A DNA stretch of 64,000 bases, taken from contig SVEJ01000001.1 of assembly GCA_015057435.1 (NCBI GenBank), positions 1 to 64,000 of the forward strand, in the 5' to 3' direction. Below the pieces are notes generated by a model. That model made no database searches. It saw nothing but the letters and a program-made list of their open reading frames with translations, and was not told the DNA's origin. This DNA is from Lachnospiraceae bacterium (lineage in GTDB: Bacteria > Bacillota > Clostridia > Lachnospirales > Lachnospiraceae). A program made the translations under genes and the position numbers. Each line of letters opens with the position of its first letter. Within the stretch, counting starts at the first letter, position 1. This document shows, one piece after another, positions 47,254 to 56,955 of this stretch.

Positions 47254-48996
47254 TCATTCCGGCAAACTATCCTTAATACAAAGTGCCCCCCATCCCACTA
47301 ACGGCGAGGGTTTTTTCTGTTGAAAAGGAAGTTCTCTCGCACCACGAATCAAACTTGTTCTTACCTTCTCACCATACAGATACGGATCTTTTCCGTCTAC
47401 AATTCCGTATTCCATGAGAAGCGCTGCTGCACCCGTAACAAACGGTGCAGCAAATGATGTTCCTGATACGGTACGATATCCGCCACCAACTGCACAGGTA
47501 TTAATTGCCACACCCGGCGCTGCCAGATCCGGTTTGACATTTTTTGCTCTGTTACGCTCTTCTTCTAACGGACCGCGTCCGGAAAAATTAGCAAATGTAT
47601 CGTTTCGTGAATCATATGCCGACACTGCAATTATATTCTGTGCCGTAGAAGGTATCACCAATGTATTAAAAATAGAGGGATTTAAAAAGGAAACTTCGCC
47701 GGATGTACTTCCCGCTACCGGTAACCACATTGCAAATGCCCCTGACCGTACTGTCTGTGCGTATAGATTAACCTTCCATATACCTGATGTCACATAATCA
47801 TTTTGCGGAATCCATGAAATATATATCTCCTGTTCAGATTCATACGGTGTAGATTCACTATAATACACAGCCACATCCTCATCTTTTAATCGATAATTTT
47901 GCACTTGTGCATACGGTGAAAATGGTCCGATTCTTTGACCTGTCGGAGATTCCAATATAATCTCCACATCATCTGCATCCTGTTTCCATATTTGCAAATT
48001 AAATGAGTTTACATAATCTGATACATATATTTCTACTTCTTCATTCTGCATCTCTAACAATTGTCCCGAAAAATGTCTCGCCGTAATCCCTTCATTTCCG
48101 GTTCCTGCAACGATAGAAACTCTATACAATCCGGATATCGCATCAATATAACGTTCTAACATAGAATCGCCATTGTGAGCACCGTAATTATTTCCGAAAC
48201 TAATATTGATTGCAAGTGGTTTTGCTACGGATATTGCATATCTCACAGAAAAATCAATCGCCATCATCAACTGTGTTGTTCGCGAAAATCCTGTCTTAGA
48301 CGGTGCAGACAGTTTCACTACAACCAGTTCCGCTTCCGGTGCCACACCTACAATTTCCCCATTCGAAGCGCGTCCATTTCCTGCCATTATTCCCAGTACT
48401 GCTGTCCCATGACCTGTTGCATCCAATTGCGGAACAATTTCCTTTTGCACATCCGGTTGTTCGAGTGCCTTATTAATGTCTTCTTTTGTATATACACTTC
48501 CTTCAAAAAATCCGGATGGCGGATTACCCGGTACCGTCTGATCCCACAACAGGGCAATTCTCGTACTGCCATCTTCATTTCGAAAATCCTCATGCTGATA
48601 GTCAACACCGGAATCCAGACATGCAATCAGCGTTCCATTTCCTCTAAGATTCAAATCTAACCCTCTTACCGAATTGACACATGATGCCGTAATCCCTTCC
48701 ATCTCATCAAAAATCAGATTTTTAGGCTTTTCAATATAAAGAATTTGCGGATACTCAGATAACAGACCTATCATATATTGTTTGATTCTGATAATTCCAA
48801 AACCTCCCAATAATTCTGTAATTTCTACTCCCAATTCTTCTCTAATAATCGTCAAATCACCTATATAACGAGCAATCAATTCCCATTCTTCAAGTTCTTC
48901 ACTGTAACCTACATTTAAATCCAAACTCTTTTCACGCTCTTTTACAGGTAAGTCAATCGCAATCATCAGCTCAGGACTTATTTTACTTTCTACCAT
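47254..48996 (-). CDS. subtilisin-like (S8) serine protease, clostridial Csp-like
   Basis: Protease of about 580 residues. The start at 48996 is used because GAGG lies 6 nt upstream; an ATG 12 bp earlier lies too close to its AAAGGA. The catalytic triad is intact: Asp in CLDSGVDYQHEDF (about 130), His in ATGHGTAVLGI and Ser in SGTSFAAPFVTGAA near the C-terminus. A domain of about 130 residues inserted before the Ser strand fits the jelly-roll insert of clostridial Csp germination proteases. No signal peptide. A terminator-like hairpin overlaps its ribosome site. Confidence 0.88.
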   Translation of the reverse strand: MVESKISPELMIAIDLPVKEREKSLDLNVGYSEELEEWELIARYIGDLTIIREELGVEITELLGGFGIIRIKQYMIGLLSEYPQILYIEKPKNLIFDEMEGITASCVNSVRGLDLNLRGNGTLIACLDSGVDYQHEDFRNEDGSTRIALLWDQTVPGNPPSGFFEGSVYTKEDINKALEQPDVQKEIVPQLDATGHGTAVLGIMAGNGRASNGEIVGVAPEAELVVVKLSAPSKTGFSRTTQLMMAIDFSVRYAISVAKPLAINISFGNNYGAHNGDSMLERYIDAISGLYRVSIVAGTGNEGITARHFSGQLLEMQNEEVEIYVSDYVNSFNLQIWKQDADDVEIILESPTGQRIGPFSPYAQVQNYRLKDEDVAVYYSESTPYESEQEIYISWIPQNDYVTSGIWKVNLYAQTVRSGAFAMWLPVAGSTSGEVSFLNPSIFNTLVIPSTAQNIIAVSAYDSRNDTFANFSGRGPLEEERNRAKNVKPDLAAPGVAINTCAVGGGYRTVSGTSFAAPFVTGAAALLMEYGIVDGKDPYLYGEKVRTSLIRGARELPFQQKKPSPLVGWGALCIKDSLPE

Positions 48997-49000
48997 AAAA

Positions 49001-49037
49001 AACCTCATATCCTTTCTTATTGATAGAATATGAGGTT
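49001..49037 (-). promoter_or_regulatory. terminator-like hairpin over the S8 protease ribosome site
   Basis: AACCTCATAT and ATATGAGGTT form 10 perfect pairs around a 17-nt loop, followed on the minus strand by TTTT and then the ATG. GAGG, the probable ribosome site, is in the second arm. It can act as terminator of the symporter gene, as attenuator of the protease, or both. Confidence 0.65.
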
Positions 49038-49058
49038 CTCTTCATTATAGACCTACTA

Positions 49059-50600
49059 TCACGATTTATCTCTTTCTTTTTCATCCCAAACCGGTACTTC
49101 TATACCCACCACCTGTGAAGTAAAGGATGTACCATCATTTTTTTCAAAATGTGCAGTTGCACGTTTTACATACCGAAATCCTATATATAACAAAGGAATG
49201 TTACAATACGCAATCAAAATATTAGCAAAATCTGATAAATCCCACAAAGAACTAAGATCTAAACCTGCAATACTTGTAAGCACACCGAAAGATATTACTA
49301 TCAGACAAAGTATCCTAATTATAATAATAAATGATCTCTTTTGTGAAATTCGGTTGGCACATATTTCTGTAAAAGAGAAAAAACCAAGCAGACAGGTAAA
49401 TGCAAACAAACCAAAACACACGGATACAAGCACAGATACTATCGTATGAAAGCAATCACCTTTGGCAAGTTCACCAACAGATGCCACAAACATTGGTAAT
49501 TTGCCCATTTCAAACCAAGCATCCGCATTATCTGTCAACCACATACGTCCCATAATCACAACAAAACTAGTAAGTGTACATATTACAATCGTATCTAAGA
49601 ATACTCCGATTGCCTGCACACATCCCTGATCACACGGATGCTTTGCATCTGATGCTGCAGCCGGCATCGTAATGGTACCCTGACCTGCTTCATTGGACAT
49701 AAGACCCCTTTTCACACCTTGAATCAAAGCGACACCGAACGCTCCGCCAAATACTGCATCCGGCTGAAATGCACCTCGAAAAACAGATGCGAAAAACCAC
49801 GGAATTCTGTCAATATTCACAATAACCAACACAAGTACTGTCAAAACATATACAACTGCCATCACCGGAACAATCACATCTGTCACCTTTGTAACTTTTT
49901 TGATACCTCCAAACGAAATAACAACTAATGCCACCAACAAAATTACAAAAGTAATCCAATATAATGCAGAATTAGTAGGAATCGTATTCCCACTTATCGC
50001 CTCCGCAATCTGTGCAACTGAAGAAACTGTATTAAATCCTTGTGCCGGGAAACAAAGCAGTGCATATATGATATACATCACGGATAGAAACACACCTACA
50101 AAAGCTGAATTTTTAAGAAGCTTTTTACCATAGAAAGCAAGGCCTCCTATATACTCATCATTTTTCTTTTCTTTAAAAATCTGTGCCATTGTAGATTCCG
50201 TATAAGCTGTTGCCATCCCGAAAAATGCCGAAACCCACATCCAAAACAATGCGCCCGGACCACCCACAGCAATAGCACCTGTAACACCAAGTATGTTACC
50301 CGGTCCTACTCGCATCGCCGTAGACAAAAAGAACGCAGCCAACGGCGAAATGCCCGTCTCGTTCTTTTTCGTATTTTTTAACACTTGCAAACCATATCTA
50401 AATTTGCGAACCTGTATAAAACGAAGACTACAGGTAAAGTAAATCCCCGAACCAATCAACAAAATAATTGCAAGTGAAAAGTTTCCCAAAACAGGTATAT
50501 TTGCATACCACGAAAAATTCGTCGGAAAACTCCAAAACAGATCTGATATCACTTGAATCTTGCCACATATCTCATTAATTACATCAAATAATCCCTGCAT
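49059..50600 (-). CDS. alanine/glycine:sodium symporter (AGCS family)
   Basis: Secondary transporter of about 513 residues with eleven transmembrane segments. The start at 50600 is used because GAGGATAAGGAT precedes it; the longer frame overlaps the upstream gene. Family signatures are GPGALFWMWVSAFFGMATAY and GLMSNEAGQGT. It takes up D/L-alanine or glycine with Na+. It is 25 bp after the FN3-NlpC/P60-like gene and probably cotranscribed. Confidence 0.93.
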   Translation of the reverse strand: MQGLFDVINEICGKIQVISDLFWSFPTNFSWYANIPVLGNFSLAIILLIGSGIYFTCSLRFIQVRKFRYGLQVLKNTKKNETGISPLAAFFLSTAMRVGPGNILGVTGAIAVGGPGALFWMWVSAFFGMATAYTESTMAQIFKEKKNDEYIGGLAFYGKKLLKNSAFVGVFLSVMYIIYALLCFPAQGFNTVSSVAQIAEAISGNTIPTNSALYWITFVILLVALVVISFGGIKKVTKVTDVIVPVMAVVYVLTVLVLVIVNIDRIPWFFASVFRGAFQPDAVFGGAFGVALIQGVKRGLMSNEAGQGTITMPAAASDAKHPCDQGCVQAIGVFLDTIVICTLTSFVVIMGRMWLTDNADAWFEMGKLPMFVASVGELAKGDCFHTIVSVLVSVCFGLFAFTCLLGFFSFTEICANRISQKRSFIIIIRILCLIVISFGVLTSIAGLDLSSLWDLSDFANILIAYCNIPLLYIGFRYVKRATAHFEKNDGTSFTSQVVGIEVPVWDEKERDKS

Positions 50601-50625
50601 ATCCTTATCCTCTTCCTTTGTTTTA

Positions 50626-51714
50626 TCATGAATGAACCGTTTCAAAAAGTTCTTTTAATATCCGCCTTGCATCCTTCTTATAAAAATGATCCGGGTCAGA
50701 TAACACTACATGCTCTCCTGATGTCGTCCATCTCATTTGCCCATAATGTGAAAGATACGTTGGCCCTCTACTCACATCAAAAAAACGTCTGTACCATGAT
50801 GAATAGTATTTTTTCATATACTTCTTCGCCAAGTAGTATGCCTGACTATTCTTTTTTCCATCCGGTGTCGTTGTACCATTTATCTGGACTCCCGGTGGGG
50901 AAGCGTGCACTAATACAACACTTCCATCTGCACAAGCTCCAACTACAATCCACACATGACCACAACAAGAACAAGTAGAACTCATAATATCTCCCGGTTT
51001 ATAATTTATCACCTTGGATGCATTACGATATGTTCCGAGTCCGTCCTGTGCAAACTTCTTTGCCTGTTTTGATGCCGATAACACATAGCCAGGTTGCTTA
51101 TTTCTTACATTAAGAATGTTATACACACACCATCCCACATATCCCGAACAATCTAATCCATCATGTATCCGATATCGGTATTGCTTATAATCATAACCGG
51201 AATCCTTGTTCTTTGAAAACGTTCTCCAACGATTACTCAGTCCAAGCTGCCTTGCTTGTGCTCCTGCAGCAGTATCTTCTCTATTCCAACCGCCGCCCCA
51301 CACATACATGGTAGAACCGATCGGTGAAATTGCCACTTGCAAAAAATTCTTGATTGTCGATACACCTTTTTGCGGAACATGAACAGATACCGTTTTACTT
51401 GGTTTACTGTATATTGTCTTACCATACTTATTGACCCAATACGCCTTTACATAGTAACGATATGTTTCCCCTCTTTCTCGTCCTTTCAAAACAAGTCCGA
51501 CCGTTTTCGTCTTCGAAACAAATCGATACTTCTGTGATGAAGACGCTTCATACACAATATATCCATCAGCGGACAATACCTTTTCCCATGTAAGAACCAC
51601 ATCACCGCGCACTGCGGTTGACATAACACCAAGCGGTCTTGTTTTTTTCCATGACGCTACAAAGTAGCTTTTTTCATCAATTCCTATCATGGTACATGCT
51701 ATGCCACTCAACAT
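50626..51714 (-). CDS. secreted FN3 + NlpC/P60-like hydrolase, 5' end uncertain
   Basis: About 362 residues. The N-terminal part has an FN3-like domain (about 28-105), then a Cys/His hydrolase domain of NlpC/P60 type with the nucleophile in LDCSGYVGW (about 195) and the His in CGHVWIVVG (about 255), as in cell-wall peptidases. The start is unsettled: the ATG at 51714 lacks a ribosome site and falls inside a hydrophobic stretch; in-frame upstream codons would restore a basic n-region and a complete signal peptide, but only a non-standard ATT start is available before the stop. The substrate is inferred to be peptidoglycan peptides. Confidence 0.75.
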   Translation of the reverse strand: MLSGIACTMIGIDEKSYFVASWKKTRPLGVMSTAVRGDVVLTWEKVLSADGYIVYEASSSQKYRFVSKTKTVGLVLKGRERGETYRYYVKAYWVNKYGKTIYSKPSKTVSVHVPQKGVSTIKNFLQVAISPIGSTMYVWGGGWNREDTAAGAQARQLGLSNRWRTFSKNKDSGYDYKQYRYRIHDGLDCSGYVGWCVYNILNVRNKQPGYVLSASKQAKKFAQDGLGTYRNASKVINYKPGDIMSSTCSCCGHVWIVVGACADGSVVLVHASPPGVQINGTTTPDGKKNSQAYYLAKKYMKKYYSSWYRRFFDVSRGPTYLSHYGQMRWTTSGEHVVLSDPDHFYKKDARRILKELFETVHS

Positions 51715-51763
51715 CAGAATATACTTAAAATGCGTCTTTTTTCTATCCGACGCAACAGTAATA

Positions 51764-51794
51764 TCATATTTTTAATTATTATATCTCATATTGT
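51764..51794 (+). promoter_or_regulatory. possible sigma-E type promoter for the Cys-rich gene
   Basis: TCATATT (51764-51770) and CATATTGT (51787-51794) fit the Bacillus sigma-E pattern ATA, 16-18 bp, CATANNNT. The region is AT-rich, so the match could be chance. Confidence 0.35.
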
Positions 51795-51854
51795 AACACT
51801 TTTTCAACACATGAATAATATAGCAGTGTAAAGACAATTTTGGAGGAATTCCTA

Positions 51855-52178
51855 ATGGGTAATTTATCAAACAACTGTGGATGCGGCTGCGCAAGTAGCA
51901 ATGTATTCGGTGGTGACAACTGCTGTTCATCTATCATTATTATTCTCTTACTTCTTTCTTGCTGCGGTGGCAATTCCGGATGCGGTAGTAGCTTATTCGG
52001 CGGCAACGGTAGTTGCGGCTTTGGTGGCGGCAACTGCTGTTCATCTATCATCATTATTCTTTTACTTCTTTCTTGCTGCGGTGGCAATTCCGGCAGAAAT
52101 GACGGATATGATTGTGGATGTAACAGAAACGATTGCGGTTGTGTAAGACACGACTGCGGATGTGACTGCGGATGCTAA
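51855..52178 (+). CDS. Cys/Gly-rich small protein with duplicated hydrophobic core (HCB-like)
   Basis: Protein of 107 residues. The ATG at 51855 follows GGAGG by 8 nt. It contains two nearly identical units (DNCCSSIIIILLLLSCCGGNSG-like, about residues 20-42 and 58-80), each a hydrophobic Ile/Leu stretch framed by Cys pairs, linked and followed by Gly- and Cys-rich segments, and ends with Asp-Cys-Gly-Cys repeats. About one fifth is Cys. This resembles clostridial proteins annotated as chorion-class high-cysteine HCB, and YjcZ-like small sporulation proteins. A spore-coat or spore-surface role is inferred. Confidence 0.72.
   Translation: MGNLSNNCGCGCASSNVFGGDNCCSSIIIILLLLSCCGGNSGCGSSLFGGNGSCGFGGGNCCSSIIIILLLLSCCGGNSGRNDGYDCGCNRNDCGCVRHDCGCDCGC
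51917..52093 (+). repeat. 63-bp direct duplication inside the Cys-rich gene
   Basis: Copy 1 is 51917-51979 and copy 2 is 52031-52093, offset 114 bp, with 61 of 63 bases identical. Both differences are silent third-position changes. Confidence 0.9.
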
Positions 52179-52218
52179 TTATTCCCTTCTAAAATAATTC
52201 ATATCTAAAATACAACAA

Positions 52219-52241
52219 GGGGACCCAAATCATGGGTCCCC
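52219..52241. terminator. terminator between the Cys-rich gene and the carboxyltransferase
   Basis: GGGGACCC and GGGTCCCC, 8-bp stem around a 7-nt loop, then ATTTTCTT on the plus strand. It serves the plus-strand gene best and may also end the opposing transcript. Confidence 0.82.
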
Positions 52242-52252
52242 ATTTTCTTGAA

Positions 52253-53743
52253 TCACACCGGATAATTCGGATGTTTTCTTTCCACTATGTTGTCAACCTT
52301 CATTCCGGCCAAACGGATCAGATCTTCATAAAGAATCGCTCTTGTCTGTTCCGGTTTTATCTGCATATCTACAAATCCACGTTTTAATACCGTATCACTA
52401 TTCATATATGCTTTTTTGTAATGCTCTAACTGTTCTTTTAGATAAACCTCTTTTTCAACACCTTCTAACTGAGACAAGCGACTATTACTAATTACAGCAA
52501 CTGCTCCTTCCGCTTTCATAACTGCAACTTGTGCCTTCGGCCATACATAATGCTTATCTGCACCTAATTGCTTACATCCCATAAATATATAAGGACCACC
52601 GTAAGCTTTTCGGAGAATCACCGTTAATCGAATGGTTGTTGCATTGGCATAAGCCTGTAGCATCTTCGCCCCGTGACGAATCAACCCTTTTTGCTCTTGC
52701 TCAGCCTCCATTACAAAACCTGTAGAATCAGCAAATGTAAGAATCGGAATGTTATAACAATCACAATATTGTACAAATCTTGCACCTTTATCAGCTGCGT
52801 CTACATCAATCGAACCATTATTATACAACGTCTGGTTCGCTACAACACCAACCGTTATACCTCCTAATTTTGCAAATCCAACAACCAAATTTTTCGCAAA
52901 GGATTCCTGTACTTCTATAAAAGTATTATCATCCAATATATTTTGCAATAACGGAACAACATCATATACCTCTTCCGGATCCGACGGATAATACAGACTG
53001 ATATCTGATAAATCCTTGCCCCTGTATACATCTGTACGGTATGACCGTTCCTCGCTATAGCACGGAGGTAACAAATCAATCAGTTTACGTACTTTTGCAT
53101 AACAAATTCTTTCTGTCTCGGCGTAGAAATGCGCCACTCCACTTTGCGTTGTATGAATAGATGCTCCACCTAACTCTTCAATCAGATAATCTGTCCCCTG
53201 TACCTCGTTAATTACTTTTGCACCCGTTACAAACATATTGCTTATCTTGTCTATCACAAATACAAAATCCGTAAGTCCCGGCGCATATACCGCTCCACCG
53301 GCACAAGTTCCTGCAATAATCGATATCTGCGGAATACACCCTGACGCTAATGCTATTGTCTGAAATAATTCTCCGCATCCTGCAACTGATGCTGCGCCTT
53401 CCTGAATTCTCGCTCCACCGCCATCAAAAATACCTATAATCGGTTTCTTTTCCTTCATCGCTTCCTTGATAATTGCAATAATCTGTCTGCTGTGCGTGTA
53501 GCCGAATGTACCTCCCATGCAGGTAAAATCCTGTCCGTAGAAATACACTCTTTCTCCATATATATTGCCATATCCTGTAATAACACCATCATATCCTGTT
53601 TGATTGTCATCGTCAGCTTCATCAGGATAACATTCACAAAAACTCTTCGGATCAAACAAAGCTTCTATTCTTTCTAATATATGCATTTTTTCCCGCTTAT
53701 GCTGCTTAGAAATACTGTAGGGATTCACCATTTTCAAATACAT
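52253..53743 (-). CDS. acyl-CoA carboxylase/decarboxylase carboxyltransferase subunit
   Basis: Biotin-dependent carboxyltransferase of 496 residues, the beta (PccB/MmdA) type. GGAGGAAGAAT precedes the ATG at 53743. Two crotonase-like halves are seen: the first with [25 protein letters not shown] and [18 protein letters not shown]; the second with [25 protein letters not shown] and [14 protein letters not shown]. It makes or splits acyl-CoA carboxylates such as methylmalonyl-CoA. No biotin carrier, biotin carboxylase or membrane decarboxylase subunit is adjacent. It is slightly shorter than usual (510-520). Confidence 0.85.
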   Translation of the reverse strand: MYLKMVNPYSISKQHKREKMHILERIEALFDPKSFCECYPDEADDDNQTGYDGVITGYGNIYGERVYFYGQDFTCMGGTFGYTHSRQIIAIIKEAMKEKKPIIGIFDGGGARIQEGAASVAGCGELFQTIALASGCIPQISIIAGTCAGGAVYAPGLTDFVFVIDKISNMFVTGAKVINEVQGTDYLIEELGGASIHTTQSGVAHFYAETERICYAKVRKLIDLLPPCYSEERSYRTDVYRGKDLSDISLYYPSDPEEVYDVVPLLQNILDDNTFIEVQESFAKNLVVGFAKLGGITVGVVANQTLYNNGSIDVDAADKGARFVQYCDCYNIPILTFADSTGFVMEAEQEQKGLIRHGAKMLQAYANATTIRLTVILRKAYGGPYIFMGCKQLGADKHYVWPKAQVAVMKAEGAVAVISNSRLSQLEGVEKEVYLKEQLEHYKKAYMNSDTVLKRGFVDMQIKPEQTRAILYEDLIRLAGMKVDNIVERKHPNYPV

Positions 53744-53906
53744 ATTCTTCCTCCATCACTTCTTATGTGGCTTACCTTTTCTTATTATAACGCATCTGTC
53801 AAGAACGCAGAAAAGGACAAGGAAGATTTTCTTTTCATTTCCTCTCATTTATAGTAAAATTAAGTATATCTGTATAATTATAAAACCAATGATAAGGGGA
53901 TATATT

Positions 53907-54536
53907 ATGAATCCAATTCTAAATGTTGATTATTATGACAATAACATACAATACGGGGCAGGTTCTTCTTCTCCACAAACAAGTGGACAGTTCGATTCTG
54001 TATTTGAAGCAGAAACCATCATCTATGCAAAACCGCAGACCTCTGCCACCCATAACAATAACGGCACGAACAATATTCCGGCAACCGGCTTAGATGCAAT
54101 ATTTCAGAAAGCTTCTGATACATTTCACATTGACATTAACCTGCTAAAAGCAGTTGCACAGACCGAATCTAATTTTGACGCAAAAGCAACTTCGAATGCA
54201 GGTGCAATGGGAATTATGCAACTAATGCCTGACACTGCCAGATATCTTGGTGTAACCAATCCATATGATCCGGAACAGAACATCCTTGGCGGAGCCAAAT
54301 ATCTTGCACAGATGCTTGACAAATACGGTCAAAACATTCCGCTTGCTTTAGCTGCTTACAATGCCGGTCCGGGCAATGTGGACAAGTACAATGGAATTCC
54401 ACCATTTACCGAAACCAGGAACTATGTCAAAAAAATTACAGATCTTCTGTCAGGAACCGATACGACTTCAGATGTCACTACTATCTACGCGGTAGCAGCA
54501 AGCGATGCAACCAACAAAGCTAAGATGAATCTATAA
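53907..54536 (+). CDS. SLT-type lytic transglycosylase
   Basis: Peptidoglycan-cleaving enzyme of about 209 residues. The ATG at 53907 follows AAGGGGA by 6 nt and is preferred to one 18 bp earlier. A flexible N-terminal region (1-55, rich in Ser, Asn, Thr) is followed by a lysozyme-like domain (about 60-175) with the catalytic Glu in [27 protein letters not shown] and [13 protein letters not shown]. There is no signal peptide, which is unusual for a cell-wall enzyme. It stands 8-17 bp upstream of an ABC transporter gene pair. Confidence 0.85.
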   Translation: MNPILNVDYYDNNIQYGAGSSSPQTSGQFDSVFEAETIIYAKPQTSATHNNNGTNNIPATGLDAIFQKASDTFHIDINLLKAVAQTESNFDAKATSNAGAMGIMQLMPDTARYLGVTNPYDPEQNILGGAKYLAQMLDKYGQNIPLALAAYNAGPGNVDKYNGIPPFTETRNYVKKITDLLSGTDTTSDVTTIYAVAASDATNKAKMNL

Positions 54537-54553
54537 TACAAGGAGTGTACCCT

Positions 54554-55276
54554 ATGATAAGAGTAGAAAATGTTACCAAGACTTATAACAGTTCGATTCG
54601 TGCAGTTGATAATCTGAATCTGACTGTTAACAACGGAGAAATCGTAGGATTTATCGGACCAAACGGTGCCGGTAAAACCACAACACTTAAGATGATGACC
54701 GGAATTTTAAAACCTGATTCCGGGAACATTTTTATCAATGAATTTGATATGCAAAAACAACCACTACAAGCAAAACAAGTTATCGGTTATATTGCAGATA
54801 GTCCTGATATGTTCTTACGACTAAAAGGTATTGAATTTATGAATCTTATTTCTGATATTTATAAAGTTCCGACAGATGTCAGAAAAGAACGAATCAAAAT
54901 ATTCGCTACAAGATTCGACCTTGCTGAAGTTCTTGATAAACCAATGCAAAGCTACTCACACGGTATGCGACAAAAAATCATGGTAGCTGCAGCACTCGTT
55001 CACGACCCTGCAGTTTGGATTCTTGATGAACCTTTGACCGGACTTGATCCAAAATCTGCATACATCCTAAAACAAATGATGCGTGAACATGCAGATGCCG
55101 GCAATTCCGTATTATTCTCGACTCATGTGTTAGAGGTTGCCGAAAAACTATGTGACAAAGTCATTATCATTAACCATGGTAAGTCTTTATTCTATGGTAC
55201 TTTAGACGAACTGACAGCCAAGTATCCGAATATGGATCTTGAAAAAATCTTTTTGGAGATGACTGCCCATGAATAG
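54554..55276 (+). CDS. ABC transporter ATP-binding protein
   Basis: ATPase of the ABC-2/exporter type, about 240 residues. The ATG at 54554 lies 8 nt after AGGAG. Walker A GPNGAGKTTTLK, Q-loop-side DSPDMFLRL, signature SYSHGMRQKIMVAAAL, Walker B VWILDEPLTGLDPKSA and switch His in STHVLEV. Its end overlaps the permease start by 8 bp, a sign of tight coupling. The substrate is unknown. Confidence 0.92.
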   Translation: MIRVENVTKTYNSSIRAVDNLNLTVNNGEIVGFIGPNGAGKTTTLKMMTGILKPDSGNIFINEFDMQKQPLQAKQVIGYIADSPDMFLRLKGIEFMNLISDIYKVPTDVRKERIKIFATRFDLAEVLDKPMQSYSHGMRQKIMVAAALVHDPAVWILDEPLTGLDPKSAYILKQMMREHADAGNSVLFSTHVLEVAEKLCDKVIIINHGKSLFYGTLDELTAKYPNMDLEKIFLEMTAHE

Positions 55277-56936
55277 ATATCTAACACTTACAAAAACATT
55301 TATTGCTGCAATTAGCATGAGCGAACCACAGGACAAACGCAGAAAAGTAATGATTGTGATTCTTTCTTTGTTCGGTGTATTCGGTGTACTCGTTCCGGTT
55401 ACATTTGCAGTTGGGTTATTGGTCAAATTAATGACAGAGACATTACAACCAATCGGTTGCGAACCACTTGGCATTCAACTTATGTTCCATGTCATCTGTC
55501 TGTTAACACTCATTTTTGGTATCAACGTCATATTCAATGAATTCTACTTTTCAAATGACATTGAATATCTGCTGCCTTGGCCACTTAAAGCCCATCAGAT
55601 TATTGCTTCCAAGTTTACCGCAGCATTCGTGAATGAAAATATGATGCAGTTTATGTTGGTATTAGCCTGTGTGATAGGCTACGGAATTGCTACAAAGATG
55701 GGGATTTTGCAATGGATACTCGCCATCATTGGTGTAATCACCTTGCCGATTATTCCACTTGCTTATTGTGGCATTCTCAGTATGCTCTTAATGGCATTTA
55801 CCAGACTCATCAAGAACAAAGATTTGATTCAACGCTTTTCGGTAGCTTTGATGTTCATTCTCGTTCTTATTCTTGTTGGCTCTGTTGGATTCTTACAAGA
55901 TATGGACATTGACCACTATGTAGAGACACTTGCTTCCGGTAACCAACAGTTTTTCAATATCATGAATTATGTCTTTCCAAACGTATCATTGTTTGTAAAA
56001 TGCTTTACCGAAGGAAGCATTCTTTATCTGCTTGCATACGTTATAGTGAACTTGCTAGTCGTAGCTGTTTTACTACTACTATCAGAAGCACTTTATTTCA
56101 AAGGCGTAATCGGAATGACATCTTCTAGCACCAACAAAAAAGCAAAAGCATTAGATGTGCTGTTAACAAAGTGTCGCCAAAAGCGAGTTGCTTATTCTTA
56201 TTTTCAAAAAGAAATTCGCATCCTCATGCGAACCCCGGTATTTTTTACCAACTGTATTGCGATTAACTTCATGTGGCCAATCTTTTTGTATGGTATGCTA
56301 AAAGTTACGCATTTTAATCTGTCTATTGCAGATTTACAACACTTATATGCACATCGAGACTTACGAATTCAACTATTCTTACTACTTGGTGTTGTCGGAA
56401 TCTCCGTAATTGTCACCGCACTAAACAGCATTAGTTCGAATTCCATTTCAAGAGAAGGAAAGCACTTTTCCTTCATGAAATATATACCTGTTGATTATTG
56501 GACACAATGGAACGTAAAAGCATTCGTCGGAATCCTATTCCCTGTACTAGGCGTATTGGTATTTTTCATTCCTGCTTGCATTATTATCAAAGTTCCTTTG
56601 ATACATATTATCATGTACACATTGCTTAGTATCATGTCGATTACGTTTGTTTCATATATGGGAATCTATATCGATTCCATTCAACCAAAACTGATTTGGG
56701 ATGACGAAATGAGTGCTCTGCGAGAGAATTACAACACATTCTTCTCCATGGCAATCTCCATTGCATTTACATTTGTTGTGTGTGTTGGCGGATTCTTCTT
56801 ATTCTGCAACACAAAGATTTCGATTGCATTTACTGCACTCATATTGATTATCATTCTTGCTATTGCTAATATTACCGTTTTACTATTAACAAAAAAATCC
56901 GGCGTACGCAATATACAAGAACAGGAAGAGACTTAA
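55269..56936 (+). CDS. ABC exporter permease
   Basis: Membrane protein of 555 residues with about twelve hydrophobic segments in two halves, and a cytoplasmic loop rich in Lys and Thr (about 283-310) between them. It resembles putative ABC-type exporter permeases found in Firmicutes, with the early feature FNEFYFSNDIEYLLPWPLKA. It pairs with the ATPase directly upstream. Its stop lies within the terminator palindrome. Confidence 0.82.
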   Translation: MNRYLTLTKTFIAAISMSEPQDKRRKVMIVILSLFGVFGVLVPVTFAVGLLVKLMTETLQPIGCEPLGIQLMFHVICLLTLIFGINVIFNEFYFSNDIEYLLPWPLKAHQIIASKFTAAFVNENMMQFMLVLACVIGYGIATKMGILQWILAIIGVITLPIIPLAYCGILSMLLMAFTRLIKNKDLIQRFSVALMFILVLILVGSVGFLQDMDIDHYVETLASGNQQFFNIMNYVFPNVSLFVKCFTEGSILYLLAYVIVNLLVVAVLLLLSEALYFKGVIGMTSSSTNKKAKALDVLLTKCRQKRVAYSYFQKEIRILMRTPVFFTNCIAINFMWPIFLYGMLKVTHFNLSIADLQHLYAHRDLRIQLFLLLGVVGISVIVTALNSISSNSISREGKHFSFMKYIPVDYWTQWNVKAFVGILFPVLGVLVFFIPACIIIKVPLIHIIMYTLLSIMSITFVSYMGIYIDSIQPKLIWDDEMSALRENYNTFFSMAISIAFTFVVCVGGFFLFCNTKISIAFTALILIIILAIANITVLLLTKKSGVRNIQEQEET

Positions 56937-56955
56937 GTCTCTTCCTGTTCTTTTT
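56919..56955. terminator. terminator at the end of the ABC exporter genes
   Basis: Perfect 32-bp palindrome (56919-56950), then five T on the plus strand. The TAA of the permease lies at its centre. On the minus strand it lies just beyond the DUF2156 gene stop and probably ends that transcript too. Confidence 0.9.

Noticed and set aside
48175-48660. Plus-strand frame of 161 codons
   Set aside because: It is antisense to the S8 protease, has no ribosome site and an implausible Cys/His composition.
51779-52087. Minus-strand Pro/Gln-rich frame
   Set aside because: It is the mirror of the Cys-rich gene, and its repeats follow from the DNA duplication there.
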